A DNA stretch of 56,146 nt from Phormidium ambiguum IAM M-71. GTDB taxonomy: Bacteria; Cyanobacteriota; Cyanobacteriia; Cyanobacteriales; Aerosakkonemataceae. This document shows, piece by piece, positions 25,483-33,537 of the stretch (its first letter is position 1; each line of letters begins with the position of its first letter). The translations under genes and the position numbers were made by a program. The notes beneath the pieces were generated by a model that made no database searches, was not told the DNA's origin, and was given only the letters and a program-made list of their open reading frames with translations. The stretch lies in NCBI RefSeq assembly GCF_001904725.1, contig NZ_MRCE01000041.1:1-56146 (forward strand). Direction: 5' to 3'.

Positions 25483-25644
25483 TTATGTTGCTCGACTTTT
25501 AAAGGGAGGATTACCATTTGAATTATCTGAAACTAAGCCATTAGTATTGGAAGCTTGCGTCAATTGACGGATATCACCATAAGCAACCAATCGTGGACTG
25601 TGATATTCCTTTCGGTGTGATTTCTCATTATTTAATGACATCAT
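25483..25644 (-). CDS. Lasso peptide precursor (A)
   Basis: A 53-codon gene found by translating the gap between the cyclase and kinase genes. Tandem ATGs lie at 25644 and 25641, with an AAGGAG site 5 or 8 bp upstream. The leader holds YHSPRLVAYGDIRQLT (residues 14-29), an exact match to the lasso leader consensus YxxPxLxxxGxxxxxT that the RRE protein binds. The core begins near residue 31 or 32 (ASNTNGLVSDNS...) and is Asn/Ser-rich; D40 is its only acidic residue and so the only possible ring acceptor. The tail ends in PPFKSRAT. The gene lies 9 bp after the cyclase stop, inside the operon. It is below the usual ORF-length cutoff and easily missed by gene finders. Confidence 0.88.
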   Translation of the reverse strand: MMSLNNEKSHRKEYHSPRLVAYGDIRQLTQASNTNGLVSDNSNGNPPFKSRAT

Positions 25645-25653
25645 AATTTCTCC

Positions 25654-27495
25654 TTAAGTCGTTTTAAAATTTATCAGTTTCAAGCGTTGCAACCAATAGT
25701 TAAGACTCACTAAATATAAATTAAGCCAAACTTCACCTCTTTCTGATTCTATTTGAGTAACCAGCGGTAGAGCATCTTGCTTTACATATTTAGTTAATGT
25801 AGGTGTAGTTGCCAACCCATTTACTTGCGACAAATTAGCTTGCTGCAATAGTATACTCACAGGATTGCCAGCTAGTGGTGATTTAGGACGCAGACGCACT
25901 AAATCAGGTAAAATTCCTTTCCCCGCTACTCGCAGTAATTCTTTATGTATACACCAAGGTACTGGCGGAATAGCTAATAAGTAATTTACCAGACGTAAAT
26001 CAAAGAAAGGATATCTCACTTCCACAGTAAAACCAGTCACTCCCGGATCGCAACTTTCAAAAAGAAAAGGCCACATCGATGAAGTAAGCTGCTGATAGGC
26101 TTCAGGACGAATCGGATGTCTTAATGGTTTTTCCTGGTGAAAATGTTGCCATCTGGCAGACAAATCCAATTTAGCGGACAGTTCTGGATTTATGCACTCA
26201 GGAAAAGGTGGAATTGGGGGAGGAATACGTAACCACTGCTTTACTCTGGAACGTAAACCTGGTGGGGGTAGCCGCTGATGGTTTTGGAAATACTGCGTTA
26301 TATCTGTGAATAATTGACTAAACTCTAGCTTTTTTAACAGATGAAGAACATGAAAGTATGCCCCCCAAGAGTAAAAAACTGGATCTCCCCCGTTACCATC
26401 TAAAACAATTCTGCTATGCCTTGCTACTCGCTGAATTTGTTCTACTGAGATAGCTAAAAGTGAAAGATTTGTCGGTTCTGGACGCTGTAATTCTGGTTGT
26501 TCTACTGCATCAAATAGCTGATAGTTATCCGCTGATAAGTATTGAATGGGAATATTGAAAGCTTGTGCGACTAATTCTGAATAATAACGTTCTTGGTCAG
26601 GAATTAATCGATCGTAAACAACGGTAAATGCTTTTAAATCAAAAGGCTCTTTTCTTTTGCGGAGTAATTGGCAAGTTGTAGCGGCTATAGTTGAAGAGTC
26701 GAGTCCGCCACTCATGTATATCCCAATTTGATTGGTGCGAAGTCTGTCACTTACCGCTGTTTCCATCAATTCTTGGAAGTGTTCGACGTATTCATTTGCC
26801 CGTTTATAACGAATATAACCATTCGTTGGTAATGTCCAGTAGCGGTTAATTTGTACCTTTTCCTTTGTCCAGATTAGATAATGTGCTGGTGGTAAACGTT
26901 GGATATCTGTAAAAGTAGTTGTATCAAATTCTTGGTTATAACCGAACAGTAAAAAATCTGCGATCGCTAAATCATTCAACTCATCCGACACTCCCGGATA
27001 AATCCTCAAACAATTCAGCGTATTACTAAAAATTAAACTATTTTGAACTTCTGCATAATAAAACGGTTTTACCCCAAAATGATCTCTGGCACAAAACAAT
27101 TTTTGTCTTCTGCTATCCCAAATCCCAAAGGCAAAATCACCCAACAAATACTGAACGCAATCTTCCCCCCAAGAATCGTAAGCACGCAGAATCAATTCTG
27201 GATCGGTTAAAAGACTAATATTATCTTTGATTTTTAACTTTTCAATTAATTCGCCTCGACCATCAATTCTCGCATCCGCAGTAATCCAAACTTTTCCATC
27301 TAAACTGAAAGGTTGTTTTTCTGCGAAAGACTCTCTAGTAGTTCGCAGCATTGTATGACCAAAACCTACATTGCCATCTTGCCAAATTTGTTGTTCATCA
27401 GGCCCTCGATAGCTGATAAATTCGGTCATTCGCTGCAATAATTCTCGGTCAATTCCTGTTCCATTGCGGTGAATAATTCCCACAATACCGCTCAT
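25654..27495 (-). CDS. Lasso peptide macrolactam cyclase (C), asparagine-synthetase family
   Basis: A 613-residue asparagine synthetase homologue. The N-terminal glutaminase-like domain begins MSGIVGI: the nucleophilic Cys2 of true AsnB is Ser, so it should not hydrolyse glutamine. The synthetase domain has the ATP-pyrophosphatase loop SGGLDSS (262-268) that would adenylate the side-chain carboxylate of the core Asp before attack by the freed N-terminus. Its start overlaps the B2 stop by 4 bp (ATGA), and the precursor gene follows 9 bp downstream. This is the expected ring-closing enzyme of the cluster. Confidence 0.9.
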   Translation of the reverse strand: MSGIVGIIHRNGTGIDRELLQRMTEFISYRGPDEQQIWQDGNVGFGHTMLRTTRESFAEKQPFSLDGKVWITADARIDGRGELIEKLKIKDNISLLTDPELILRAYDSWGEDCVQYLLGDFAFGIWDSRRQKLFCARDHFGVKPFYYAEVQNSLIFSNTLNCLRIYPGVSDELNDLAIADFLLFGYNQEFDTTTFTDIQRLPPAHYLIWTKEKVQINRYWTLPTNGYIRYKRANEYVEHFQELMETAVSDRLRTNQIGIYMSGGLDSSTIAATTCQLLRKRKEPFDLKAFTVVYDRLIPDQERYYSELVAQAFNIPIQYLSADNYQLFDAVEQPELQRPEPTNLSLLAISVEQIQRVARHSRIVLDGNGGDPVFYSWGAYFHVLHLLKKLEFSQLFTDITQYFQNHQRLPPPGLRSRVKQWLRIPPPIPPFPECINPELSAKLDLSARWQHFHQEKPLRHPIRPEAYQQLTSSMWPFLFESCDPGVTGFTVEVRYPFFDLRLVNYLLAIPPVPWCIHKELLRVAGKGILPDLVRLRPKSPLAGNPVSILLQQANLSQVNGLATTPTLTKYVKQDALPLVTQIESERGEVWLNLYLVSLNYWLQRLKLINFKTT

Positions 27496-27959
27496 AAAAT
27501 TTTCACCCCAACTGGCAGAATTGACCCAGCAAAAGCGGCAAATTGTCGATCGACATCACTGCGATCGTTTAAAATCCAACCCTGATATTCTACCCAAGCA
27601 TGAGCTTCTAAAAGCGTTTCTTTTTTCCGAACTCCAATTCGCAATTCACTTGCCAAACCTCGTCGTTGCAAGAACCACCACAGCAATAAAGATTTCTGTA
27701 AACAATTAGGTTTATATAAACCATATCTACTAGCAATTTCTACTATTTTAGCGATCGCCTTAGCTTGCTGAATATCATCTTTCTCTTGTACCCGATCTTT
27801 CCTGGGAGTAAAATTAGCGATCGCGCCATAAAACCTTCTAAACCCAAAACATTTAATTCCCAAAGACACCAATGGCAAAAACAAAAATCCTTGGATCAGT
27901 AGTATTACTTCTGACCAAGAAAGTTCTTTTAATTTACGCCAACTATTAATTGCTGACAT
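27492..27959 (-). CDS. Lasso peptide leader protease (B2), transglutaminase-like
   Basis: A 155-residue protein of the lasso B2 family (C-terminal half of McjB). A hydrophobic N-terminal segment (VILLIQGFLFLPLVSLGI) is followed by the Cys protease core: C86 in KPNCLQKSLLLWWFLQRRG, H120 in EAHAWVEY and D132 in LNDRSDVD form the expected Cys-His-Asp triad. It should cut the leader from the precursor after recruitment by the RRE protein. It overlaps the B1 gene by 14 bp upstream and the cyclase gene by 4 bp downstream, so translation is coupled. Confidence 0.9.
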   Translation of the reverse strand: MSAINSWRKLKELSWSEVILLIQGFLFLPLVSLGIKCFGFRRFYGAIANFTPRKDRVQEKDDIQQAKAIAKIVEIASRYGLYKPNCLQKSLLLWWFLQRRGLASELRIGVRKKETLLEAHAWVEYQGWILNDRSDVDRQFAAFAGSILPVGVKIL

Positions 27960-28227
27960 TAATTAATCCATTTTGTATAAGCTGTTCAAGTAAATTATCC
28001 AAATCACTTTGTAGCTGTTCAGGAACTACATCATATTCTGAAAGTAAAGTTTGATAGGCATCTGCGATCGTTTCTGAAGTAGAAAGTACCTCCCACATCC
28101 GAGTGCCAACTTCATCCAAACCAAAATAACGTTCGCTCTTCAAGTTCAGAATCACTGATTCTCCATCTAATTCCCGAATTAAAACATCTTCAGGCACAGA
28201 AACTCGCATCGCAAAATTAATACCCAT
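27946..28227 (-). CDS. PqqD-like RiPP recognition element (B1)
   Basis: A 93-residue PqqD-family protein. Signature parts are VLIRELDGESVILNLKSERYFGLDEVGTRMWEVL (strand region that docks the leader, then the first helix) and LLSEYDVVPEQLQSDLDNLLEQLIQNGLI (winged-helix half). It should bind the YxxPxLxxxG leader motif and deliver the precursor to B2. A second possible start is the ATG at 28209 (MRVSVPED); neither has a good ribosome site. It is the first gene of the lasso operon, and TTTAGAC tandem repeats start 4 bp upstream of it. Confidence 0.85.
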   Translation of the reverse strand: MGINFAMRVSVPEDVLIRELDGESVILNLKSERYFGLDEVGTRMWEVLSTSETIADAYQTLLSEYDVVPEQLQSDLDNLLEQLIQNGLINVSN

Positions 28228-28231
28228 TCGA

Positions 28232-28278
28232 TTTTAGACTTTAGACTTTAGACTTTTGATTTTAGATTTTAGACTTTA
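28232..28278. repeat. TTTAGAC heptanucleotide array upstream of the lasso operon
   Basis: Three tandem TTTAGAC units plus degenerate copies (TTTTGAT, TTTAGAT, TTTAGAC) immediately precede the B1 start codon. Any promoter of the operon must be within or upstream of this array. Copy-number change here could alter expression. Confidence 0.85.
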
Positions 28279-28351
28279 CTATTGCCAAAATTATCTTATA
28301 CCACTTCCCTTAAATACTGTTAACCACCAAAAAATCTTCCCCCTCCCCCTT

Positions 28352-28450
28352 TTCTGCCTTCTGCCTTCTGCCTTCTGCCTTTCTTCCCTTCTACCTTCTG
28401 CCCTCTGCCTTCTGCCCTCTGCCTTCTGCCTTTCCTGCCTTCTGCCTTCC
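28352..28450. repeat. TTCTGCC array, long imperfect copy
   Basis: About 100 bp of TTCTGCC units with variants (CTCTGCC, TTCTACC) between the lasso operon and the ferredoxin operon. It is the longest interior copy of the family in the window. The translated frame (LLPSAFCL repeats) is an artefact of the 7-bp unit. Confidence 0.9.
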
Positions 28451-28455
28451 TCAAC

Positions 28456-28478
28456 AAAAAAGGCTGCTCAACACAGCC
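28456..28478 (-). terminator. Terminator of the ferredoxin operon
   Basis: Read on the minus strand: stem GGCTG/CAGCC with a 7-nt loop followed by TTTTTT, 44 bp past the ferredoxin stop codon. The stem is short but the T-run is good. Confidence 0.65.
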
Positions 28479-28521
28479 CCAATCACTATATCTGCAACCA
28501 AGAAAGCATAGAAAACCAAGT

Positions 28522-28974
28522 TTAGTGCTTTTTTGACCTGCGCTTTTGTTGACGGCTTCTGGCTTTAACCATTGCCGGATCTACTGGAAAACCTGCCAGA
28601 GGAATTACCTGATACTGGCGTTCTGCTTCCAGGTTTTTCAACTCTGTATAATCAACCCAGTGAATACAATCGACAGGACAAGTATCAATTGCTTCTTGGA
28701 TTAACTCTTCCGAGTCGCCATCCTGCCGAACTACACGCGATCGACCATGATCGGGTTCTATATAGAAGGTATTACGTGCAACATGGGCGCAATGTTTACA
28801 ACCAATGCAAGTAACTTCATCTACATAAACACCTTTTTGTCGGAATGAACCACCCAGTTCTGGCTCAAAACCAGAGCGTTCCGGGTCATTCCTCAAAAAA
28901 CCACCTAACTCTGGTTCTAGGCCCGATCGAACTACGCCGCCATCATCTCCTGATTCGGGAGAAAAGTCGGACAT
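28522..28974 (-). CDS. Ferredoxin-like [4Fe-4S] protein of the ycf35 operon
   Basis: A 150-residue protein with a single cluster-binding site: C56IGC59KHC62 and C99P, with C103 nearby. The sequence around it (VYVDEVTCIGCKHCAHVA, EAIDTCPVDCIHWV) is strongly ferredoxin-like. The N-terminal 45 residues contain two copies of a SGxEPELGGxxR motif (residues 17-28 and 34-45) of unknown role, and the C-terminus is very basic (RSRQQKRRSKKH). Its start overlaps the stop of the Ycf35 gene by 1 bp. An electron-transfer role with Ycf35/DUF2997 is suggested by the operon, which is conserved in cyanobacteria. Confidence 0.85.
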   Translation of the reverse strand: MSDFSPESGDDGGVVRSGLEPELGGFLRNDPERSGFEPELGGSFRQKGVYVDEVTCIGCKHCAHVARNTFYIEPDHGRSRVVRQDGDSEELIQEAIDTCPVDCIHWVDYTELKNLEAERQYQVIPLAGFPVDPAMVKARSRQQKRRSKKH

Positions 28975-29360
28975 TAGCCCCTCCAGCGTTGTACAACTAA
29001 GCGAATCGAACCATCTTCATTTTTTTGTTGTTCGGCAACTTGGAAACCTTGTTTAGCGGTTTCATTTAAAACAGTTTGGAAAGCGTAACGCTGAGTGATT
29101 TTATTTAAAAATCGATCGACAGTGATAGGCTGCTGCCAATACTGTAAGTCGGCAACTAATTCATATTCACTGCCATTCCATCTAAAGCCAATGTCGTAAC
29201 CATTTTCCTGCTCGATCGCAACTTCGGCATCAACAGTTTGACCGCGATAACCACGTACTGGACAGGGGCCTGATTTCCAGTCAATCCCTAAATCTGTCAA
29301 AGCAGTTTGCAGGGAAGCAAGGTTACGGAGTTGAGTTTTAATTTGGCTAAAGTGTGACAT
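28974..29360 (-). CDS. ycf35: Ycf35 family protein (DUF1257)
   Basis: A 128-residue protein matching Ycf35/DUF1257: MSHFSQIKTQ at the start, a central GPCPVRGYRGQ, a FRWNGSEYELVADLQYW segment and a C-terminal RLVVQRW. Homologues are also found in some algal plastid genomes. The function is unknown. It sits between the DUF2997 gene (42 bp upstream) and the ferredoxin gene (overlapping), the typical cyanobacterial order. Confidence 0.85.
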   Translation of the reverse strand: MSHFSQIKTQLRNLASLQTALTDLGIDWKSGPCPVRGYRGQTVDAEVAIEQENGYDIGFRWNGSEYELVADLQYWQQPITVDRFLNKITQRYAFQTVLNETAKQGFQVAEQQKNEDGSIRLVVQRWRG

Positions 29361-29402
29361 AGTTTCTGATGATTAAAACAAACTAAAATTTTTGGAAAAA
29401 AC

Positions 29403-29612
29403 TTACCATTCACTAAAAGTTGCTTGGGTTGTGGCTGTGTTTGATTGCTCTAATACTTGAGCAAAAAACTCAGAAGTTTCCTCCTGAGTAAGTACTTGTC
29501 CAAGTTGAGCCTCAATTGCAGCCGTAACCTCAGCACAGGAATTCCCTATGATGCCAGTAACTTTTTCTTTTACTCGCCCATCGGGATAAATAATAAACTC
29601 TAGTGTTTCCAT
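29403..29612 (-). CDS. DUF2997 family small protein
   Basis: A 69-residue protein with the DUF2997 pattern: LEFIIYPDGRVKEKVTGIIGNSCAEVTAAIEAQLG. It is first in the DUF2997-ycf35-ferredoxin operon. The family has no assigned role, but its constant linkage to ycf35 points to one shared function. Confidence 0.8.
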   Translation of the reverse strand: METLEFIIYPDGRVKEKVTGIIGNSCAEVTAAIEAQLGQVLTQEETSEFFAQVLEQSNTATTQATFSEW

Positions 29613-29811
29613 GCTCTTGGTTGTAACCTACATACTCATTGAACTCAGCAATTGCACTGTATAAAGTGCTTACCAGAGCTTCTCGATCGAGATGCTAAGA
29701 AATTGTCTTTAATTCACTTTACCTAAAGAGGCAAAACGAATCAAAGCGCAATACAACTTATTATTAACGCGATTAATCCCTCAATTATTTGTCAGTTTCG
29801 CTTAACTTGAC

Positions 29812-29943
29812 CTAGCAGTCAAGAGACCCAACGACAGAGCTATCAGCCTTATAAGCATTGCTAATTCTCTTTCCATCAGGACAGTAATTAATTTCAGTAA
29901 TCGTGTAACCGCTATATATAGTGTCTTTATCTTTAGGGAAACA
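29812..29943 (-). pseudogene. Protein-coding fragment without a start
   Basis: Within a 450-bp gap the minus strand has 43 codons between two stops that read like protein (CFPKDKDTIYSGYTI, then CPDGKRISNAYKAD, ending GSLDC). No start codon or ribosome site precedes it, so it looks like the 3' remnant of a lost gene. Family not recognised. The remainder of 29613-30066 shows no other feature. Confidence 0.35.
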
Positions 29944-30066
29944 CTAAATATATGATAAGATTTGTATCATAGATAACGAACATGATATTAATAAAATTTT
30001 TCAATAACTCAGACCATAGCTAAATAGCTCGATAATTAAAGGTTGTTTTTAAATTTAAGGTTAAGA

Positions 30067-31071
30067 ATGATGAATCTAACACAACTCACAACTCCAATTC
30101 GTGTAGGAGTACTGGGTTTTGGCGGGTTAGGACAAGCTGCCGCTAGAATACTCGCACCCAAGCAGGAAATGATTTGGGTAGCAGCGGCAGATCAGAAAGG
30201 TTATGCTTACGACGCTAGAGGCTTAAATCCCAATACTTGCATCACTACTTATCAAGCCCAAGGTTCTCTGGGTTACTTAGAAGCAGGCGGTACTTTAAGC
30301 AACCAAAGTATTACTGATTTAATTACTCAAGCATCTGTAGATGGGTACTTCCTGGCACTACCAAACCTACCGAACACTTTTATGGCTTCCGTAGTGCAGG
30401 AAATCATTAAATCTGGTTGGCGCGGAGTATTAGTTGATGCCCTGAAGCGTACCAGTGCTGTTGAACAAATGCTGCAATTAAAGGATAGTTTACAAGCCGC
30501 AGGGATTACTTACATGGCTGGATGCGGTGCAACTCCGGGGTTATTAACCGCAGCAGCAGCTTTAGCAGCACAAAGCTATGTTGAAATTCACTCGGTAAAA
30601 ATTACCTTTGGTGTGGGAATTGCTAATTGGGAAGCTTATCGGGCAACTATTCGGGAAGATATTGCCCATATTCCAGGTTATAACGTAGAGAAAGCAGTAG
30701 CGATGAGCGATGCGGAAGTAGAAGCGTTACTGGATAAAACTAACGGCATTCTAGCTCTGGAAAATATGGAGCACGCTGACGATATTATGCTGGAATTGGC
30801 GGGAATTTGTTCGCGCGATCGCGTTACTGTCGGCGGAGTCGTCGATACCCGCAACCCGAAAAAACCCCTAAGCACCAACGTTCAGATTACAGGTAGAACT
30901 TTTGAAGGCAAAATTTCCACCCATACCTTCACTTTAGGCGATGAAACCAGCATGGCAGCCAATGTTTGTGGCCCCGCTTTTGGTTATTTAAAAGCTGGAA
31001 TTGCCCTAAATCAAAGAGGTATTTACGGCTTATTTACCGCTGCGGAAATTATGCCCCAATTTGTTAAGTAG
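30067..31071 (+). CDS. bioU: BioU-type (S)-8-amino-7-oxononanoate synthase/suicide aminating enzyme
   Basis: A 334-residue Rossmann protein matching cyanobacterial BioU along its whole length: [84 protein letters not shown] and [24 protein letters not shown]. BioU replaces BioA in biotin synthesis and gives the side-chain amine of its own Lys to the product; that Lys is K127 in VDALKRT (K124 in the Synechocystis enzyme by my recollection). The frame is open from 30043, but AAGG before the tandem ATGs at 30067/30070 supports this start. A stand-alone gene. Confidence 0.88.
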   Translation: MMNLTQLTTPIRVGVLGFGGLGQAAARILAPKQEMIWVAAADQKGYAYDARGLNPNTCITTYQAQGSLGYLEAGGTLSNQSITDLITQASVDGYFLALPNLPNTFMASVVQEIIKSGWRGVLVDALKRTSAVEQMLQLKDSLQAAGITYMAGCGATPGLLTAAAALAAQSYVEIHSVKITFGVGIANWEAYRATIREDIAHIPGYNVEKAVAMSDAEVEALLDKTNGILALENMEHADDIMLELAGICSRDRVTVGGVVDTRNPKKPLSTNVQITGRTFEGKISTHTFTLGDETSMAANVCGPAFGYLKAGIALNQRGIYGLFTAAEIMPQFVK

Positions 31072-31103
31072 GTTTTGGCGGTTAAAACCGCAACTATAAA
31101 AAC

Positions 31104-31125
31104 GAAGTCCGCCTGCGCGGACTTC
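31104..31125. repeat. Hairpin repeat after bioU
   Basis: A 9-bp stem with 4-nt loop (GAAGTCCGC/GCGGACTTC). A related palindrome (AGTCCGCGTAGGCGGACT) lies at about 36777-36794, so this is a dispersed cyanobacterial hairpin; it could end bioU transcripts but lacks a T-run. Confidence 0.7.
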
Positions 31126-31174
31126 CTCTCTGCATTGGTGAGTTTTGTTTGTATAGCCCGCCGAACTGCCAGTT

Positions 31175-31840
31175 TTACGGTTTTTGCCTTCTGCCTTCTG
31201 CCTTCTGCCTTTTGCCTTCGGTTATACTTCGTGTTCTTCGTGTCTTCGTGGTTTGTTTCTCGATTTTCTGTTTGGGGAGTTTAGAGGACGATCGCTTTTT
31301 TACTCCAGACGACTGCGATAAAGTTGCCTTAGACTGACTACTTTTAAAACGTTTCACCGCTGAACCACCCCAATCAGAGAAAGAGTGACTCATTGCACCT
31401 AATTCTAATCCCACTAATAAAGCGATTGCTTCAGCTTGATACATTGGTGCAGAAGCTAAGGCTAATTTAGTATTGGTTTTCCAATCAGTAGTTTCCACTC
31501 CTGATAAGTCAGCCAGGAAAATTACTAATCCCCCCACGATGATAATCCAAAGACCGAGGTAGAGCGATCGCAACGCCGTGCCGATAATCGGCCCATGTGA
31601 TAAAAATGACCTATGGCGCAGACTTTTTTGATAAGGAATCCATATCCAGCGCAAATAGCCCCAACGCTGGAATTGGCGCGAGTAAATATCTAAATCCGGC
31701 CCAAACATCAGCCCGCCAAACAAAAAACCCCCGGAAACTAGCAAGGTGAGAGAACCACTTTGAGTCTGTACGAACGTCAGAACAGCCACTACAGGTAATA
31801 TCCAGAAAGTTATGCGATCGTGCGTCCTACCACTTGGCAT
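31175..31840 (-). CDS. DUF2227 putative metal-binding membrane protein with a repeat-encoded C-terminus
   Basis: A 221-residue protein with the DUF2227 layout: MPSGRTHDRITFW at the start, FGPDLDIYSRQFQRWG, LRHRSFLSHGPIIGT and LELGAMSHSFSDW, which supply His and Asp residues for metal binding as in the YdjM/phospholipase C-like group. Three to four membrane segments are present. The last about 45 residues are a very basic tail; its end (EGKRQKAEGRRQKP) is encoded by the TTCTGCC array at 31184-31219, so the C-terminus has been extended or replaced by repeat DNA. Confidence 0.8.
   Translation of the reverse strand: MPSGRTHDRITFWILPVVAVLTFVQTQSGSLTLLVSGGFLFGGLMFGPDLDIYSRQFQRWGYLRWIWIPYQKSLRHRSFLSHGPIIGTALRSLYLGLWIIIVGGLVIFLADLSGVETTDWKTNTKLALASAPMYQAEAIALLVGLELGAMSHSFSDWGGSAVKRFKSSQSKATLSQSSGVKKRSSSKLPKQKIEKQTTKTRRTRSITEGKRQKAEGRRQKP
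31184..31219. repeat. TTCTGCC array within the 3' end of the DUF2227 gene
   Basis: Five units (last ones TTTTGCC) overlap the final codons of the minus-strand DUF2227 gene. The flanking GTGTTCTTCGTGTCTTCGTGG stretch resembles another common cyanobacterial repeat and is also translated in this tail (KTTKTRRTR). Confidence 0.85.
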
Positions 31841-31881
31841 TTTTTTGAGAGTCTGTTATATTAGTTAAGCGGGTGAAAAAC

Positions 31882-31956
<75 letters not shown>

Positions 31957-31972
31957 AAAAAGATCTTTTTAG

Positions 31973-32016
31973 AAAGGTGGTTAGAGTCCAAGTAATTAAG
32001 GGTTCTAGCCACCTTT
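31973..32016 (+). terminator. Hairpin after tRNA-Val, inside the element
   Basis: Stem AAAGGTGGTTAGA pairs with TCTAGCCACCTTT (one G-T pair), with an 18-nt loop, followed by GCTTTATT. It is placed to end the tRNA transcript before the integrase gene. Confidence 0.5.
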
Positions 32017-32091
32017 GCTTTATTCCAGGTAGTATCTTCTGTCTTGTGTAGGGTCTTCATTTGAGACTCGAAAGTAGAGGATAAGTAGAGA

Positions 32092-33201
32092 GTGAAACCT
32101 ATAGTCGGAATGACTACCGATAAAGGTAGGTTGAGGCTTCAGTGGAAACATGAAGGTAAACAGTACTACCTTTACCTACTCTTGGATGATACCAAGGTTA
32201 ATCGTGTTAAAGCTAAAGATATTCAGTTACTCATAGAGGCTGACATTGAAACGGGATGCTTAGACACTACCTTAGCTAAGTACAGACCTCACAAAGCAAC
32301 AGGTAAGCAGTTAAGTGATTTAACTTGTTCAGAACTATTTGATGACTGGCTTAAATATAAAAGTGCTTACTGTGATAAAAGAACTATCGAATACTACAAA
32401 GGTGTAAAAAGAAGGCTTGTTCAGTACTTTGTCAATAAACGTAGTAGAGATATTACCAAGAAAGATACTCTAGGCTTTTTTGCTTGGTTAAAAACAAAGG
32501 ATATATGTGGTGAAACCTTTCAAAGGAGATTAGAGTCTCTTACAGCTTGTTGGAATTGGGCAATAGAAAATGGTTATCTTACTGATAATCCTTGGATAGG
32601 TCTTAGTAAGTTAGTCAAGGTTCCATCTAAACCAAAACCTAAACCTTTTACCCTAGATGAAATAAATAGGATTGTTGATGGTTTTAATAATCATCCTAGA
32701 TATTCACAACTAACACCTTTTATTAAATTCTTATTTGGTACTGGATGTAGAACAGGTGAAGCAATAGGTTTGAGATGGAAGAATTTATCTGATGATTGTT
32801 CTATTTGTACTATCTCAGAACAATTGACTAGAGGTAAAAGGAAGTCAACAAAAACAGGTAAGGTTAGGTCTTTTACTTTATCACCTTCTACCCAACAAAT
32901 GTTATTAGAGCATAGACCCTCCACTTATAAGCCAGACGACCTAGTTTTTAAGTGGAATGGTAAACCAATAAACGATGTCAATCTAGTTAGAAGAGTATGG
33001 AAACCAATACTAGAACAACAAGGAATACCATACAGGTATCTATATAACACTCGACATACCTTTATATCACACTGTCTAGAAAAGGGTATGAATCCAGTAG
33101 TAATAGCCCAAATTACAGGACATGATGTAAATGTTTTGTTTAACCACTATGCAGGTAGTTTGCATAGTCAACCGTCTGTACCAGACATAGTTATTGGTTA
33201 A
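32092..33201 (+). CDS. Tyrosine recombinase/integrase
   Basis: A 369-residue integrase. It starts at GTG 32092; an in-frame ATG at 32110 is a possible alternative. Residues 1-70 look like an arm-binding N-domain and 75-165 a core-binding SAM-like domain (TCSELFDDWLKYK). The catalytic domain from about 185 holds R220 (FGTGCRTGEAIGLRW), R321 with H322 (YNTRHTFISH; the first His of the HxxR box is Tyr, a common variant), H344 (ITGHD) and the nucleophile Y353 (FNHYAG). It should cut at the 45-bp repeats and drive integration and excision. No excisionase is recognised, unless the 154-residue protein of the element does that job. Confidence 0.9.
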   Translation: MKPIVGMTTDKGRLRLQWKHEGKQYYLYLLLDDTKVNRVKAKDIQLLIEADIETGCLDTTLAKYRPHKATGKQLSDLTCSELFDDWLKYKSAYCDKRTIEYYKGVKRRLVQYFVNKRSRDITKKDTLGFFAWLKTKDICGETFQRRLESLTACWNWAIENGYLTDNPWIGLSKLVKVPSKPKPKPFTLDEINRIVDGFNNHPRYSQLTPFIKFLFGTGCRTGEAIGLRWKNLSDDCSICTISEQLTRGKRKSTKTGKVRSFTLSPSTQQMLLEHRPSTYKPDDLVFKWNGKPINDVNLVRRVWKPILEQQGIPYRYLYNTRHTFISHCLEKGMNPVVIAQITGHDVNVLFNHYAGSLHSQPSVPDIVIG

Positions 33202-33264
33202 CTAGTTAGAAAACATCTTTTTAGAGCTTTCTAGATAAAGTACTTTTCAAACTAGCTTAACTTT

Positions 33265-33283
33265 AAGAATGATTATCATTCTC
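33265..33283. promoter_or_regulatory. Fur-box-like sequence 1
   Basis: The 19-mer matches the Fur consensus GATAATGATAATCATTATC at 15 of 19 positions, with the core ATGATTATCAT. It lies 64 bp after the integrase stop and upstream of the putative small transcript. Confidence 0.45.
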
Positions 33284-33484
33284 ATTTTACAAAGAAATTG
33301 GAGGCATATCTTGACAAGTATGATGGGTTATTTGGTATTATTAAATCGGTTTCTATACCGTCAAATAAGCTTTAGAAAGCACCTTGCAAGTGCTGATTAT
33401 CTTAATAGCGTAGGTGTACACGCAGTCTGGGTAGCTGTAGGCAGTTCAGGCGTAATACACCGCCTGTCTAGTACAGGTATAATA

Positions 33485-33537
33485 AAAAACCCTCTCCTCC
33501 TGTCCATTTTCCACTGACCAGGTTGGTGAGGGTTTTT
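33485..33537 (+). terminator. Strong terminator between integrase and primase genes
   Basis: Stem AAAACCCTC (33486-33494) pairs with GAGGGTTTT (33528-33536), with a T-run at its 3' end. Because both arms are A/T-tailed it could act in both directions. Confidence 0.65.

Noticed and set aside
28228-28521. A second lasso precursor upstream of B1, or in the exporter gap (22974-23244)
   Set aside because: Both regions are dominated by tandem and inverted repeats; no frame has the YxxPxLxxxG motif with a start codon.
33269-33517. 82-codon frame in the element's first intergenic region
   Set aside because: It begins inside the Fur-like box and ends within a terminator hairpin; the translation has no domain and no ribosome site.
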